The notes below the pieces were generated by a model. The model was given only the letters and a program-made list of their open reading frames with translations. It was not told where the DNA came from and did no database searches. From Labia minor (Eukaryota > Arthropoda > Insecta > Dermaptera > Spongiphoridae), in contig OY720347.1 of assembly GCA_963082975.1 (NCBI GenBank), positions 8,352,225 through 8,416,224 on the forward strand: a stretch of 64,000 nt of DNA. The letters run 5' to 3'. The position numbers and the translations under genes are program-made. Position 1 is the first letter of the stretch. Every line of letters starts with the position of its first letter. Positions 43,001 to 59,100 of the stretch are shown piece by piece.

Positions 43001-46000
43001 TGACCCTACGTTTTCGGCATAAAAAAATAATTATTCATCAGAAATATCAATAATATATTTTTTTAATAATTTTATGATGTAAAATGAACGAATTTATTAT
43101 TTTTTTTAAAACATTTCATTTTTTAATTTTACCGAAAATATTATGAAAGGTCATCTTAGGATGACCCTACGTTTTCGGCATAAAAAAATAATTATTTATC
43201 AGAAATATCAATAATATATTTTTTTAATAATTTTATGATGTAAAATGAACGAATTTATTATTTATTTTTAAAAATTTCATTTTTTAATTTTCCCGTAAAA
43301 ATTATGAAAGGTCATCGTAGGATGACCCTAGGTTTTCGGCATAAAAACATAATTATTCATCAGAAATATCAATAATATATTTTTTTAATATTTTTATGAT
43401 GTAAAATGAAGAATTTATTATTTATTTTTAAAAATTTCATTTTTTAATTTTACCGTAAAAATTATGAAAGGTCATCGTAGGATGACCCTAGGTTTTCGGC
43501 ATAAAAAAATAATTTTTAGTAAGAAATATGAATAATATATTTTTTTAAATATTTTTATGATGTAAAATGAACGAATTTATTATTTTTTTTAAAACATTTC
43601 ATTTTTTAATTTTACCGAAAATATTATGAAAGGTCATCTTAGGATGACCCTACGTTTTCGGCATAAAAAAATAATTATTTATCAGAAATATCAATAATAT
43701 ATTTTTTTAAAATTTTATGATGTAAAATGAACGAATTTATTATTTATTTTTAAAAATTTCATTTTTTAATTTTCCCGTAAAAATTATGAAAGGTCATCGT
43801 AGGATGACCCTAGGTTTTCGGCATAAAAAAATAATTTTTAGTAAGAAATATGAATAATATATTTTTTTAAATATTTTTATGATGTAAAATGAACGAATTT
43901 ATTATTTTTTTTAAAACATTTCATTTTTTAATTTTACCGAAAATATTATGAAAGGTCATCTTAGGATGACCCTAGGTTTTCAGCATAAAAAAATAATTAT
44001 TCATCAGAAATATCAATAATATATTTTTTTAATAATTTTATGATGTAAAATGAACGAATTTATTATTTATTTTTAAAAATTTCATTTTTAAATTTTCCCG
44101 TAAAAATTATGAAAGGTCATCGTAGGATGACCCTAGGTTTACGGCATAAAAAAATAATTATTCATCAGAAATATCAATAATATATTTTTTTAATATTTTT
44201 ATGATGTAAAATGAAGAATTTATTATTTATTTTTAAAAATTTCATTTTTTAATTTTACCGTAAAAATTATGAAAAGTCATCTTAGGATGACCCTACGTTT
44301 TCGGCATAAAAAAATAATTATTCATCAGAAATATCAATAATATATTTTTTTAATAATTTTATGATGTAAAATGAACGAATTTATTATTTTTTTTAAAACA
44401 TTTCATTTTTTAATTTTAACGAAAATATTATGAAAGGTCATCTTAGGATGACCCTACGTTTTCGGCATAAAAAAATAATTATTTATCAGAAATATCAATA
44501 ATATATTTTTTTAATAATTTTATGATGTAAAATGAACGAATTTATTATTTATTTTTAAAAATTTCATTTTTTAATTTTCCCGTAAAAATTATGAAAGGTC
44601 ATCGTACGATGACCCTAGGTTTTCGGCATAAACAAATAATTATTCATCAGAAATATCAATAATATATTTTTTTTAATATTTTAATAATGTAAAATGAAAG
44701 AATTTATTATTTTTTTAAAAACATTTCATTTTTAAATTTTACCGAAAATATTATGAAAGGTCATCTTAGGATGACCCTACGTTTTCGGCATAAAAAAATA
44801 ATTATTCATCAGAAATATCATTAATATATTTTTTTAATAATTTTATGATGTAAAATGAACGAATTTATTATTTATTTTTAAAAATTTCATTTTTTAATTT
44901 TCCCGTAAAAATTATGAAAGGTCATCGTAGGATGACTCTAGCTTTTCGGCATAAAAAAATAATTATTCATCAGAAATATCAATAATATATTTTTTTAATA
45001 TTTTTATAATGTAAAATGAACGAATTTATTATTTTTTTTAAAACATTTAATTTTTTAATTTTACCGAAAATATTATGAAAGGTCATCTTAGGATGACCCT
45101 AGGTTTTCGGCATAAAAAAATAATTATTCATCAGAAATATCAATAATATATTTTTTTAATAATTTTATGATGTAAAATGAACGAATTTATTATTTATTTT
45201 TAAAAATTTCATTTTTTAATAATCCTGTAAAAATTATGAAAGGTCATCTTAGGATGCCCCTAGGTTTTCGGCATAAAAAAATAATTATTCATCAGAAATA
45301 TCAATAATATATTTTTTTAATATTTTTATGATGTAAAATGAAGAATTTATTATTTATTTTTAAAAATTTCATTTTTTAATTTTACCGTAAAAATTATGAA
45401 AAGTCATCTTAGGATGACCCTACGTTTTCGGCATAAAAAAATAATTATTCATCAGAAATATCAAAAATATATTTTTTTAATAATTTTATGATGTAAAATG
45501 AACGAATTTATTATTTTTTTTAAAACATTTCATTTTTTAATTTTACCGAAAATATTATGAAAGGTCATCTTAGGATGACCCTACGTTTTCGGCATAAAAA
45601 AATAATTATTTATCAGAAATATCAATAATATATTTTTTTAATAATTTTATGATGTAAAATGAACGAATTTATTATTTATTTTTAAAAATTTCATTTTTTA
45701 ATTTTCCCGTAAAAATTATGAAAGGTCATCGTACGATGACCCTAGGTTTTCGGCATAAACAAATAATTATTCATCAGAAATATCAATAATATATTTTTTT
45801 TAATATTTCAATAATGTAAAATGAACGAATTTATTATTTTTTTTAAAACATTTCATTTTTAAATTTTACCGAAAATATTATGAAAGGTCATCTTAGGATG
45901 ACCCTACGTTTTCGGCATAAAAAAATAATTATTCATCAGAAATATCATTAATATATTTTTTTAATAATTTTATGATGTAAAATGAACGAATTTATTATTT

Positions 46001-49000
46001 ATTTTTAAAAATTTCATTTTTTAATTTTCCCGTAAAAATTATGAAAGGTCATCGTAGGATGACCCTAGGTTTTCGGCATAAAAAATTAATTATTCATCAG
46101 AAATATCAATAATATATTTTTTTAATATTATTATGATGTAAAATGAACGAATTTATTATTTATTTTTAAATATTTCATTTTTTAATAAACCTGTAAAAAT
46201 TATGAAAGGTCATCGTAGGATGACCCTAGGTTTTCGGCATAAAAAAATAATTTTTAGTAAGAAATATGAATAATATATTTTTTTTAATATTTTTATGATG
46301 TAAAATGAACGAATTTATTATTTATTTTTAAAAATTTCATTTTTTAATTTTCCCGTAAAAATTATGAAAGGTCATCTTAGGATGACCCTACGTTTTCGGC
46401 ATAAAAAAATAATTATTCATCAGAAATATCAATAATATATTTTTTTAATAATTTTATGATGTAAAATGAACGAATTTATTATTTTTTTTAAAACATTTCA
46501 TTTTTTAATTTTACCGAAAATATTATGAAAGGTCATCTTAGGATGACCCTACGTTTTCGGCATAAAAAAATAATTATTCATCAGAAATATCAATAATATA
46601 TTTTTTTAATATTTTTATGATGTAAAATGAAGAATTTATTATTTATTTTTTAAAATTTCATTTTTTAATTTTACCGTAAAAATTATGAAAGGTCATCTTA
46701 GGATGACCCTACGTTTTTGCATAATAAAATAATTATTCATCAGAAATATCAATAATATATTTTTTTAATATTATTATGATGAAAAATGAACGAATTTATT
46801 ATTTATTTTTAAAAATTTCATTTTTTAATTTTCCCCTAAAAATTATGAAAGGTCATCGTAGGATGACCCTAGGTTTTAGGCATAATAAAATAATTATTCA
46901 TCAGAAATATCAATAATATATTTTTTTAATATTTTTATAATGTAAAATGAACGAATTTATTATTTATTTTTAAAAATTTCATTTTTTAATTTTCCCGTAA
47001 AAATTATGAAAGGTCATCGTAGGATGACCCTAGGTTTTCGGCATAAAAAAATAATTATTCATCAGAAATATCAATAATATATTTTTTTAATATTTTTATA
47101 ATGTAAAATGAACGAATTTATTATTTATTTTTAAAAATTTCATTTTTTAATTTTCCCGTAAAAATTATGAAAGGTCATCGTAGGATGACCCTAGGTTTTC
47201 GGCATAAAAAAATAATTATTCATCAGAAATATCAATAATATATTTTTTTAATATTTTTATGATGTAAAATGAAGAATTTATTATTTATTTTTAAAAATTT
47301 CATTTTTTAATTTTACCGTAAAAATTATGAAAGGTCATCTTAGGATGACCCTACGTTTTCGGCATAAAAAAATAATTATTCATCAGAAATATCAATAATA
47401 TATTTTTTTAATAATTTTATGATGTAAAATGAACGAATTTATTATTTATTTTTAAAAATTTCATTTTTTAATTTTCCCGTAAAAATTATGAAAGGTCATC
47501 GTAGGATGACCCTAGGTTTTCGGCATAAAAACATAATTATTCATCAGAAATATCAATAATATATTTTTTTAATATTTTTATGATGTAAAATTAAGAATTT
47601 ATTATTTATTTTTAAAAATTTCATTTTTTAATTTTACCGTAAAAATTATGAAAGGTCATCTTAGGATGACCCTACGTTTTCGGCATAAAAAAATAATTAT
47701 TCATCAGAAATATCAATAATATATTTTTTTAATAATTTTATGATGTAAAATGAACGAATTTATTATTTTTTTTAAAACATTTCATTTTTTAATTTTACCG
47801 AAAATATTATGAAAGGTCATCTTAGGATGACCCTACGTTTTCGGCATAAAAAAATAATTTTTAGTAAGGTATATGAATAATATATTTTTTTAATATTTTT
47901 ATGATGTAAAATGAACGAATTTATTATTTATTTTTAAAAATTTCATTTTTTAATTTTCCCGTAAAAATTATGAAAGGTCATCGTAGGATGACCCTAGGTT
48001 TTCGGCATAAAAAAATAATTTTTAGTAAGAAATATGAATAATATATTTTTTTAAATATTTTTATGATGTAAAATGAACGAATTTATTATTTTTTTTAAAA
48101 CATTTCATTTTTTAATTTTACCGAAAATATTATGAAAGGTCATCTTAGGATGACCCTACGTTTTCGGCATAAAAAAATAATTATTTATCAGAAATATCAA
48201 TAATATATTTTTTTAAAATTTTATGATGTAAAATGAACGAATTTATTATTTATTTTTAAAAATTTCATTTTTTAATTTTCCCGTAAAAATTATGAAGGTC
48301 ATCGTAGGATGACCCTAGGTTTTCGGCATAAAAAAATAATTTTTAGTAAGAAATATGAATAATATATTTTTTTAAATATTTTTATGATGTAAAATGAACG
48401 AATTTATTATTTTTTTTAAAACATTTCATTTTTTAATTTTACCGAAAATATTATGAAAGGTCATCTTAGGATGACCCTAGGTTTTCAGCATAAAAAAATA
48501 ATTATTCATCAGAAATATCAATAATATATTTTTTTAATAATTTTATGATGTAAAATGAACGAATTTATTATTTATTTTTAAAAATTTCATTTTTAAATTT
48601 TCCCGTAAAAATTATGAAAGGTCATCGTAGGATGACCCTAGGTTTACGGCATAAAAAAATAATTATTCATCAGAAATATCAATAATATATTTTTTTAATA
48701 TTTTTATGATGTAAAATGAAGAATTTATTATTTATTTTTAAAAATTTCATTTTTTAATTTTACCGTAAAAATTATGAAAAGTCATCTTAGGATGACCCTA
48801 CGTTTTCGGCATAAAAAAATAATTATTCATCAGAAATATCAATAATATATTTTTTTAATAATTTTATGATGTAAAATGAACGAATTTATTATTTTTTTTA
48901 AAACATTTCATTTTTTAATTTTACCGAAAATATTATGAAAGGTCATCTTAGGATGACCCTACGTTTTCGGCATAAAAAAATAATTATTTATCAGAAATAT

Positions 49001-52000
49001 CAATAATATATTTTTTTAATAATTTTATGATGTAAAATGAACGAATTTATTATTTATTTTTAAAAATTTCATTTTTTAATTTTCCCGTAAAAATTATGAA
49101 AGGTCATCGTACGATGACCCTAGGTTTTCGGCATAAACAAATAATTATTCATCAGAAATATCAATAATATATTTTTTTTAATATTTTAATAATGTAAAAT
49201 GAAAGAATTTATTATTTTTTTTAAAACATTTCATTTTTAAATTTTACCGAAAATATTATGAAAGGTCATCTTAGGATGACCCTACGTTTTCGGCATAAAA
49301 AAATAATTATTCATCAGAAATATCATTAATATATTTTTTTAATAATTTTATGATGTAAAATGAACGAATTTATTATTTATTTTTAAAAATTTCATTTTTT
49401 AATTTTCCCGTAAAAATTATGAAAGGTCATCGTAGGATGACCCTAGGTTTTCGGCATAAAAAAATAATTATTCATCAGAAATATCAATAATATATTTTTT
49501 TAATATTTTTATAATGTAAAATGAACGAATTTATTATTTTTTTTAAAACATTTAATTTTTTAATTTTACCGAAAATATTATGAAAGGTCATCTTAAGATG
49601 ACCCTAGGTTTTCGGCATAAAAAAATAATTATTCATCAGAAATATCAATAATATATTTTTTTAATAATTTTATGATGTAAAATGAACGAATTTATTATTT
49701 ATTTTTAAAAATTTCATTTTTTAATAATCCTGTAAAAATTATGAAAGGTCATCTTAGGATGCCCCTAGGTTTTCGGCATAAAAAAATAATTATTCATCAG
49801 AAATATCAATAATATATTTTTTTAATATTTTTATGATGTAAAATGAAGAATTTATTATTTATTTTTAAAAATTTCATTTTTTAATTTTACCGTAAAAATT
49901 ATGAAAAGTCATCTTAGGATGACCCTACGTTTTCGGCATAAAAAAATAATTATTCATCAGAAATATCAATAATATATTTTTTTAATAATTTTATGATGTA
50001 AAATGAACGAATTTATTATTTTTTTTAAAACATTTCATTTTTTAATTTTACCGAAAATATTATGAAAGGTCATCTTAGGATGACCCTACGTTTTCGGCAT
50101 AAAAAAATAATTATTTATCAGAAATATCAATAATATATTTTTTTAATAATTTTATGATGTAAAATGAACGAATTTATTATTTATTTTTAAAAATTTCATT
50201 TTTTAATTTTCCCGTAAAAATTATGAAAGGTCATCGTACGATGACCCTAGGTTTTCGGCATAAAAAAATAATTATTCATCAGAAATATCAATAATATATT
50301 TTTTTAATATTTTTATGATGTAAAATGAAGAATTTATTATTTATTTTTAAAAATTTCATTTTTAAATTTTACCGAAAATATTATGAAAGGTCATCTTAGG
50401 ATGACCCTACGTTTTCGGCATAAAAAAATAATTATTCATCAGAAATATCATTAATATATTTTTTTAATAATTTTATGATGTAAAATGAACGAATTTATTA
50501 TTTATTTTTAAAAATTTCATTTTTTAATTTTCCCGTAAAAATTATGAAAGGTCATCGTAGGATGACCCTAGGTTTTCGGCATAAAAAAATAATTATTCAT
50601 CAGAAATATCAATAATATATTTTTTTAATATTTTTATAATGTAAAATGAACGAATTTATTATTTTTTTTAAAACATTTAATTTTTTAATTTTACCGAAAA
50701 TATTATGAAAGGTCATCTTAGGATGACCCTAGGTTTTCGGCATAAAAAAATAATTATTCATCAGAAATATCAATAATATATTTTTTTAATAATTTTATGA
50801 TGTAAAATGAACGAATTTATTATTTATTTTTAAAAATTTCATTTTTTAATAATCCTGTAAAAATTATGAAAGGTCATCGTAGGATGACCCTAGGTTTTCG
50901 GCATAAAAAAATAATTTTTAGTAAGAAATATGAATAATATATTTTTTTAAATATTTTTATGATGTAAAATGAACGAATTTATTATTTTTTTTAAAACATT
51001 TCATTTTTTAATTTTACCGTAAAAATTATGAAAGGTCATCGTACGATGACCCTAGGTTTTCGGCATAAACAAATAATTATTCATCAGAAATATCAATAAT
51101 ATATTTTTTTTAATATTTTTATGATGTAAAATGAACGAATTTATTATTTTTTTTAAAACATTTCATTTTTTAATTTTACCGAAAATATTATGAAAGGACA
51201 TCTTAGGATGACCCTACGTTTTCGGCATAAAAAAATAATTATTCATCAGAAATATCAATAATATATTTTTTTAATAATTTTATGATGTAAAATGAACGAA
51301 TTTATTATTTTTTTTAAAACATTTCATTTTTTAATTTTACCGAAAATATTATGAAAGGTCATCTTAGGATGACCCTACGTTTTCGGCATAAAAAAATAAT
51401 TATTTATCAGAAATATCAATAATATATTTTTTTAATAATTTTATGATGTAAAATGAACGAATTTATTATTTATTTTTAAAAATTTCATTTTTTAATTTTC
51501 CCGTAAAAATTATGAAAGGTCATCGTACGATGACCCTAGGTTTTCGGCATAAACAAATAATTATTCATCAGAAATATCAATAATATATTTTTTTTAATAT
51601 TTTAATAATGTAAAATGAAAGAATTTATTATTTTTTTTAAAACATTTCATTTTTAAATTTTACCGAAAATATTATGAAAGGTCATCTTAGGATGACCCTA
51701 CGTTTTCGGCATAAAAAAATAATTATTCATCAGAAATATCATTAATATATTTTTTTAATAATTTTATGATGTAAAATGAACGAATTTATTATTTATTTTT
51801 AAAAATTTCATTTTTTAATTTTCCCGTAAAAATTATGAAAGGTCATCGTAGGATGACCCTAGGTTTTCGGCATAAAAAAATAATTATTCATCAGAAATAT
51901 CAATAATATATTTTTTTAATATTTTTATAATGTAAAATGAACGAATTTATTATTTTTTTTAAAACATTTAATTTTTTAATTTAACCGAAAATATTATGAA

Positions 52001-55000
52001 AGGTCATCTTAGGATGACCCTAGGTTTTCGGCATAAAAAAATAATTATTCATCAGAAATATCAATAATATATTTTTTTAATAATTTTATGATGTAAAATG
52101 AACGAATTTATTATTTATTTTTAAAAATTTCATTTTTTAATAATCCTGTAAAAATTATGAAAGGTCATCTTAGGATGCCCCTAGGTTTTCGGCATAAAAA
52201 AATAATTATTCATCAGAAATATCAATAATATATTTTTTTAATATTTTTATGATGTAAAATGAAGAATTTATTATTTATTTTTAAAAATTTCATTTTTTAA
52301 TTTTACCGTAAAAATTATGAAAAGTCATCTTAGGATGACCCTACGTTTTCGGCATAAAAAAATAATTATTCATCAGAAATATCAATAATATATTTTTTTA
52401 ATAATTTTATGATGTAAAATGAACGAATTTATTATTTTTTTTAAAACATTTCATTTTTTAATTTTACCGAAAATATTATGAAAGGTCATCTTAGGATGAC
52501 CCTACGTTTTCGGCATAAAAAAATAATTATTTATCAGAAATATCAATAATATATTTTTTTAATAATTTTATGATGTAAAATGAACGAATTTATTATTTAT
52601 TTTTAAAAATTTCATTTTTTAATTTTCCCGTAAAAATTATGAAAGGTCATCGTACGATGACCCTAGGTTTTCGGCATAAAAAAATAATTATTCATCAGAA
52701 ATATCAATAATATATTTTTTTAATATTTTTATGATGTAAAATGAAGAATTTATTATTTATTTTTAAAAATTTCATTTTTAAATTTTACCGAAAATATTAT
52801 GAAAGGTCATCTTAGGATGACCCTACGTTTTCGGCATAAAAAAATAATTATTCATCAGAAATATCATTAATATATTTTTTTAATAATTTTATGATGTAAA
52901 ATGAACGAATTTATTATTTATTTTTAAAAATTTCATTTTTTAATTTTCCCGTAAAAATTATGAAAGGTCATCGTAGGATGACCCTAGGTTTTCGGCATAA
53001 AAAAATAATTATTCATCAGAAATATCAATAATATATTTTTTTAATATTTTTATAATGTAAAATGAACGAATTTATTATTTTTTTTAAAACATTTAATTTT
53101 TTAATTTTACCGAAAATATTATGAAAGGTCATCTTAGGATGACCCTAGGTTTTCGGCATAAAAAAATAATTATTCATCAGAAATATCAATAATATATTTT
53201 TTTAATAATTTTATGATGTAAAATGAACGAATTTATTATTTATTTTTAAAAATTTCATTTTTTAATAATCCTGTAAAAATTATGAAAGGTCATCGTAGGA
53301 TGACCCTAGGTTTTCGGCATAAAAAAATAATTTTTAGTAAGAAATATGAATAATATATTTTTTTAAATATTTTTATGATGTAAAATGAACGAATTTATTA
53401 TTTTTTTTAAAACATTTCATTTTTTAATTTTACCGAAAATATTATGAAAGGTCATCTTAGGATGACCCTAGGTTTACGGCATAAAAAAATAATTATTCAT
53501 CAGAAATATCAATAATATATTTTTTTAATATTTTTATGATGTAAAATGAAGAATTTATTATTTATTTTTAAAAATTTCATTTTTTAATTTTACCGTAAAA
53601 ATTATGAAAGGTCATCGTACGATGACCCTAGGTTTTCGGCATAAACAAATAATTATTCATCAGAAATATCAATAATATATTTTTTTTAATATTTTAATAA
53701 TGTAAAATGAAAGAATTTATTATTTTTTTAAAAACATTTCATTTTTAAATTTTACCGAAAATATTATGAAAGGTCATCTTAGGATGACCCTACGTTTTCG
53801 GCATAAAAAAATAATTATTCATCAGAAATATCATTAATATATTTTTTTAATAATTTTATGATGTAAAATGAACGAATTTATTATTTATTTTTAAAAATTT
53901 CATTTTTTAATTTTCCCGTAAAAATTATGAAAGGTCATCGTAGGATGACCCTAGGTTTTCGGCATAAAAAAATAATTATTCATCAGAAATATCAATAATA
54001 TATTTTTTTAATATTTTTATAATGTAAAATGAACGAATTTATTATTTTTTTTAAAACATTTAATTTTTTAATTTTACCGAAAATATTATGAAAGGTCATC
54101 TTAGGATGACCCTAGGTTTTCGGCATAAAAAAATAATTATTCATCAGAAATATCAATAATATATTTTTTTAATAATTTTATGATGTAAAATGAACGAATT
54201 TATTATTTATTTTTAAAAATTTCATTTTTTAATAATCCTGTAAAAATTATGAAAGGTCATCTTAGGATGCCCCTAGGTTTTCGGCATAAAAAAATAATTA
54301 TTCATCAGAAATATCAATAATATATTTTTTTAATATTTTTATGATGTAAAATGAAGAATTTATTATTTATTTTTAAAAATTTCATTTTTTAATTTTACCG
54401 TAAAAATTATGAAAAGTCATCTTAGGATGACCCTACGTTTTCGGCATAAAAAAATAATTTTTAGTAAGAAATATGAATAATATATGTTTTTTAATAATTT
54501 TATGATGTAAAATGAACGAATTTATTATTTTTTTTAAAACATTTCATTTTTTAATTTTACCGAAAATATTATGAAAGGTCATCTTAGGATGACCCTACGT
54601 TTTCGGCATAAAAAAATAATTATTTATCAGAAATATCAATAATATATTTTTTTAATAATTTTATGATGTAAAATGAACGAATTTATTATTTATTTTTAAA
54701 AATTTCATTTTTTAATTTTCCCGTAAAAATTATGAAAGGTCATCGTACGATGACCCTAGGTTTTCGGCATAAACAAATAATTATTCATCAGAAATATCAA
54801 TAATATATTTTTTTTAATATTTTAATAATGTAAAATGAACGAATTTATTATTTTTTTTAAAACATTTCATTTTTAAATTTTACCGAAAATATTATGAAAG
54901 GTCATCTTAGGATGACCCTACGTTTTCGGCATAAAAAAATAATTATTCATCAGAAATATCATTAATATATTTTTTTAATAATTTTATGATGTAAAATGAA

Positions 55001-58000
55001 CGAATTTATTATTTATTTTTAAAAATTTCATTTTTTAATTTTCCCGTAAAAATTATGAAAGGTCATCGTAGGATGACCCTAGGTTTTCGGCATAAAAAAT
55101 TAATTATTCATCAGAAATATCAATAATATATTTTTTTAATATTATTATGATGTAAAATGAACGAATTTATTATTTATTTTTAAATATTTCATTTTTTAAT
55201 AAACCTGTAAAAATTATGAAAGGTCATCGTAGGATGACCCTAGGTTTTCGGCATAAAAAAATAATTTTTAGTAAGAAATATGAATAATATATTTTTTTTA
55301 ATATTTTTATGATGTAAAATGAACGAATTTATTATTTATTTTTAAAAATTTCATTTTTTAATTTTCCCGTAAAAATTATGAAAGGTCATCGTAGGATGAC
55401 CCTAGGTTTTCGGCATAAAAAAATAATTATTCATCAGAAATATCAATAATATATTTTTTTAATATTTTTATGATGTAAAATGAAGAATTTATTATTTATT
55501 TTTTAAAATTTCATTTTTTAATTTTACCGTAAAAATTATGAAAGGTCATCTTAGGATGACCCTACGTTTTTGCATAATAAAATAATTATTCATCAGAAAT
55601 ATCAATAATATATTTTTTTAATATTATTATGATGTAAAATGAACGAATTTATTATTTATTTTTAAAAATTTCATTTTTTAATTTTCCCCTAAAAATTATG
55701 AAAGGTCATCGTAGGATGACCCTAGGTTTTAGGCATAATAAAATAATTATTCATCAGAAATATCAATAATATATTTTTTTAATATTTTTATAATGTAAAA
55801 TGAACGAATTTATTATTTATTTTTAAAAATTTCATTTTTTAATTTTCCCGTAAAAATTATGAAAGGTCATCGTAGGATGACCCTAGGTTTTCGGCATAAA
55901 AAAATAATTATTCATCAGAAATATCAATAATATATTTTTTTAATATTTTTATAATGTAAAATGAACGAATTTATTATTTATTTTTAAAAATTTCATTTTT
56001 TAATTTTCCCGTAAAAATTATGAAAGGTCATCGTAGGATGACCCTAGGTTTTCGGCATAAAAAAATAATTATTCATCAGAAATATCAATAATATATTTTT
56101 TTAATATTTTTATGATGTAAAATGAAGAATTTATTATTTATTTTTAAAAATTTCATTTTTTAATTTTACCGTAAAAATTATGAAAGGTCATCTTAGGATG
56201 ACCCTACGTTTTCGGCATAAAAAAATAATTATTCATCAGAAATATCAATAATATATTTTTTTAATAATTTTATGATGTAAAATGAACGAATTTATTATTT
56301 TTTTTAAAACATTTCATTTTTTAATTTTACCGAAAATATTATGAAAGGTCATCTTAGGATGACCCTACGTTTTCGGCATAAAAAAATAATTATTTATCAG
56401 AAATATCAATAATATATTTTTTTAATAATTTTATGATGTAAAATGAACGAATTTATTATTTATTTTTAAAAATTTCATTTTTTAATTTTCCCGTAAAAAT
56501 TATGAAAGGTCATCGTAGGATGACCCTAGGTTTTCGGCATAAAAACATAATTATTCATCAGAAATATCAATAATATATTTTTTTAATATTTTTATGATGT
56601 AAAATTAAGAATTTATTATTTATTTTTAAAAATTTCATTTTTTAATTTTACCGTAAAAATTATGAAAGGTCATCTTAGGATGACCCTACGTTTTCGGCAT
56701 AAAAAAATAATTATTCATCAGAAATATCAATAATATATTTTTTTAATAATTTTATGATGTAAAATGAACGAATTTATTATTTTTTTTAAAACATTTCATT
56801 TTTTAATTTTACCGAAAATATTATGAAAGGTCATCTTAGGATGACCCTACGTTTTCGGCATAAAAAAATAATTTTTAGTAAGGTATATGAATAATATATT
56901 TTTTTAATATTTTTATGATGTAAAATGAACGAATTTATTATTTATTTTTAAAAATTTCATTTTTTAATTTTCCCGTAAAAATTATGAAAGGTCATCGTAG
57001 GATGACCCTAGGTTTTCGGCATAAAAAAATAATTTTTAGTAAGAAATATGAATAATATATTTTTTTAAATATTTTTATGATGTAAAATGAACGAATTTAT
57101 TATTTTTTTTAAAACATTTCATTTTTTAATTTTACCGAAAATATTATGAAAGGTCATCTTAGGATGACCCTACGTTTTCGGCATAAAAAAATAATTATTT
57201 ATCAGAAATATCAATAATATATTTTTTTAAAATTTTATGATGTAAAATGAACGAATTTATTATTTATTTTTAAAAATTTCATTTTTTAATTTTCCCGTAA
57301 AAATTATGAAGGTCATCGTAGGATGACCCTAGGTTTTCGGCATAAAAAAATAATTTTTAGTAAGAAATATGAATAATATATTTTTTTAAATATTTTTATG
57401 ATGTAAAATGAACGAATTTATTATTTTTTTTAAAACATTTCATTTTTTAATTTTACCGAAAATATTATGAAAGGTCATCTTAGGATGACCCTAGGTTTTC
57501 AGCATAAAAAAATAATTATTCATCAGAAATATCAATAATATATTTTTTTAATAATTTTATGATGTAAAATGAACGAATTTATTATTTATTTTTAAAAATT
57601 TCATTTTTAAATTTTCCCGTAAAAATTATGAAAGGTCATCGTAGGATGACCCTAGGTTTACGGCATAAAAAAATAATTATTCATCAGAAATATCAATAAT
57701 ATATTTTTTTAATATTTTTATGATGTAAAATGAAGAATTTATTATTTATTTTTAAAAATTTCATTTTTTAATTTTACCGTAAAAATTATGAAAAGTCATC
57801 TTAGGATGACCCTACGTTTTCGGCATAAAAAAATAATTATTCATCAGAAATATCAATAATATATTTTTTTAATAATTTTATGATGTAAAATGAACGAATT
57901 TATTATTTTTTTTAAAACATTTCATTTTTTAATTTTACCGAAAATATTATGAAAGGTCATCTTAGGATGACCCTACGTTTTCGGCATAAAAAAATAATTA

Positions 58001-59100
58001 TTTATCAGAAATATCAATAATATATTTTTTTAATAATTTTATGATGTAAAATGAACGAATTTATTATTTATTTTTAAAAATTTCATTTTTTAATTTTCCC
58101 GTAAAAATTATGAAAGGTCATCGTACGATGACCCTAGGTTTTCGGCATAAACAAATAATTATTCATCAGAAATATCAATAATATATTTTTTTTAATATTT
58201 TAATAATGTAAAATGAAAGAATTTATTATTTTTTTTAAAACATTTCATTTTTAAATTTTACCGAAAATATTATGAAAGGTCATCTTAGGATGACCCTACG
58301 TTTTCGGCATAAAAAAATAATTATTCATCAGAAATATCAATAATATATTTTTTTAATATTTTTATAATGTAAAATGAACGAATTTATTATTTTTTTTAAA
58401 ACATTTAATTTTTTAATTTTACCGAAAATATTATGAAAGGTCATCTTAGGATGACCCTAGGTTTTCGGCATAAAAAAATAATTATTCATCAGAAATATCA
58501 ATAATATATTTTTTTAATAATTTTATGATGTAAAATGAACGAATTTATTATTTATTTTTAAAAATTTCATTTTTTAATAATCCTGTAAAAATTATGAAAG
58601 GTCATCTTAGGATGCCCCTAGGTTTTCGGCATAAAAAAATAATTATTCATCAGAAATATCAATAATATATTTTTTTAATATTTTTATGATGTAAAATGAA
58701 GAATTTATTATTTATTTTTAAAAATTTCATTTTTTAATTTTACCGTAAAAATTATGAAAAGTCATCTTAGGATGACCCTACGTTTTCGGCATAAAAAAAT
58801 AATTATTCATCAGAAATATCAATAATATATTTTTTTAATAATTTTATGATGTAAAATGAACGAATTTATTATTTTTTTTAAAACATTTCATTTTTTAATT
58901 TTACCGAAAATATTATGAAAGGTCATCTTAGGATGACCCTACGTTTTCGGCATAAAAAAATAATTATTTATCAGAAATATCAATAATATATTTTTTTAAT
59001 AATTTTATGATGTAAAATGAACGAATTTATTATTTATTTTTAAAAATTTCATTTTTTAATTTTCCCGTAAAAATTATGAAAGGTCATCGTACGATGACCC
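28100..59100. repeat. Zone C higher-order repeat region (26-28-mer units and derivatives)
   Basis: The variant GATGCCCC starts at 29322, 33505, 38010, 41069, 45253, 49758, 52174, 54266 and 58611. Steps are 4183, 4505, 3059, 4184, 4505, 2416, 2092 and 4345 bp (26, 28, 19, 26, 28, 15, 13 and 27 monomers). The AGTAAGGTATATG variant (31937, 36120, 47868, 56882) lies 2613-2616 bp after the first, second, fifth and eighth of these. The 26/28/19 series is repeated as a block at 11,747-11,748 bp. The 28-mer unit near 33.5-38.0 kb differs from the 26-mer unit by two extra monomers (GAAGGTC type and CAGCAT type, near 36.5-36.85 kb). Confidence 0.8.
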
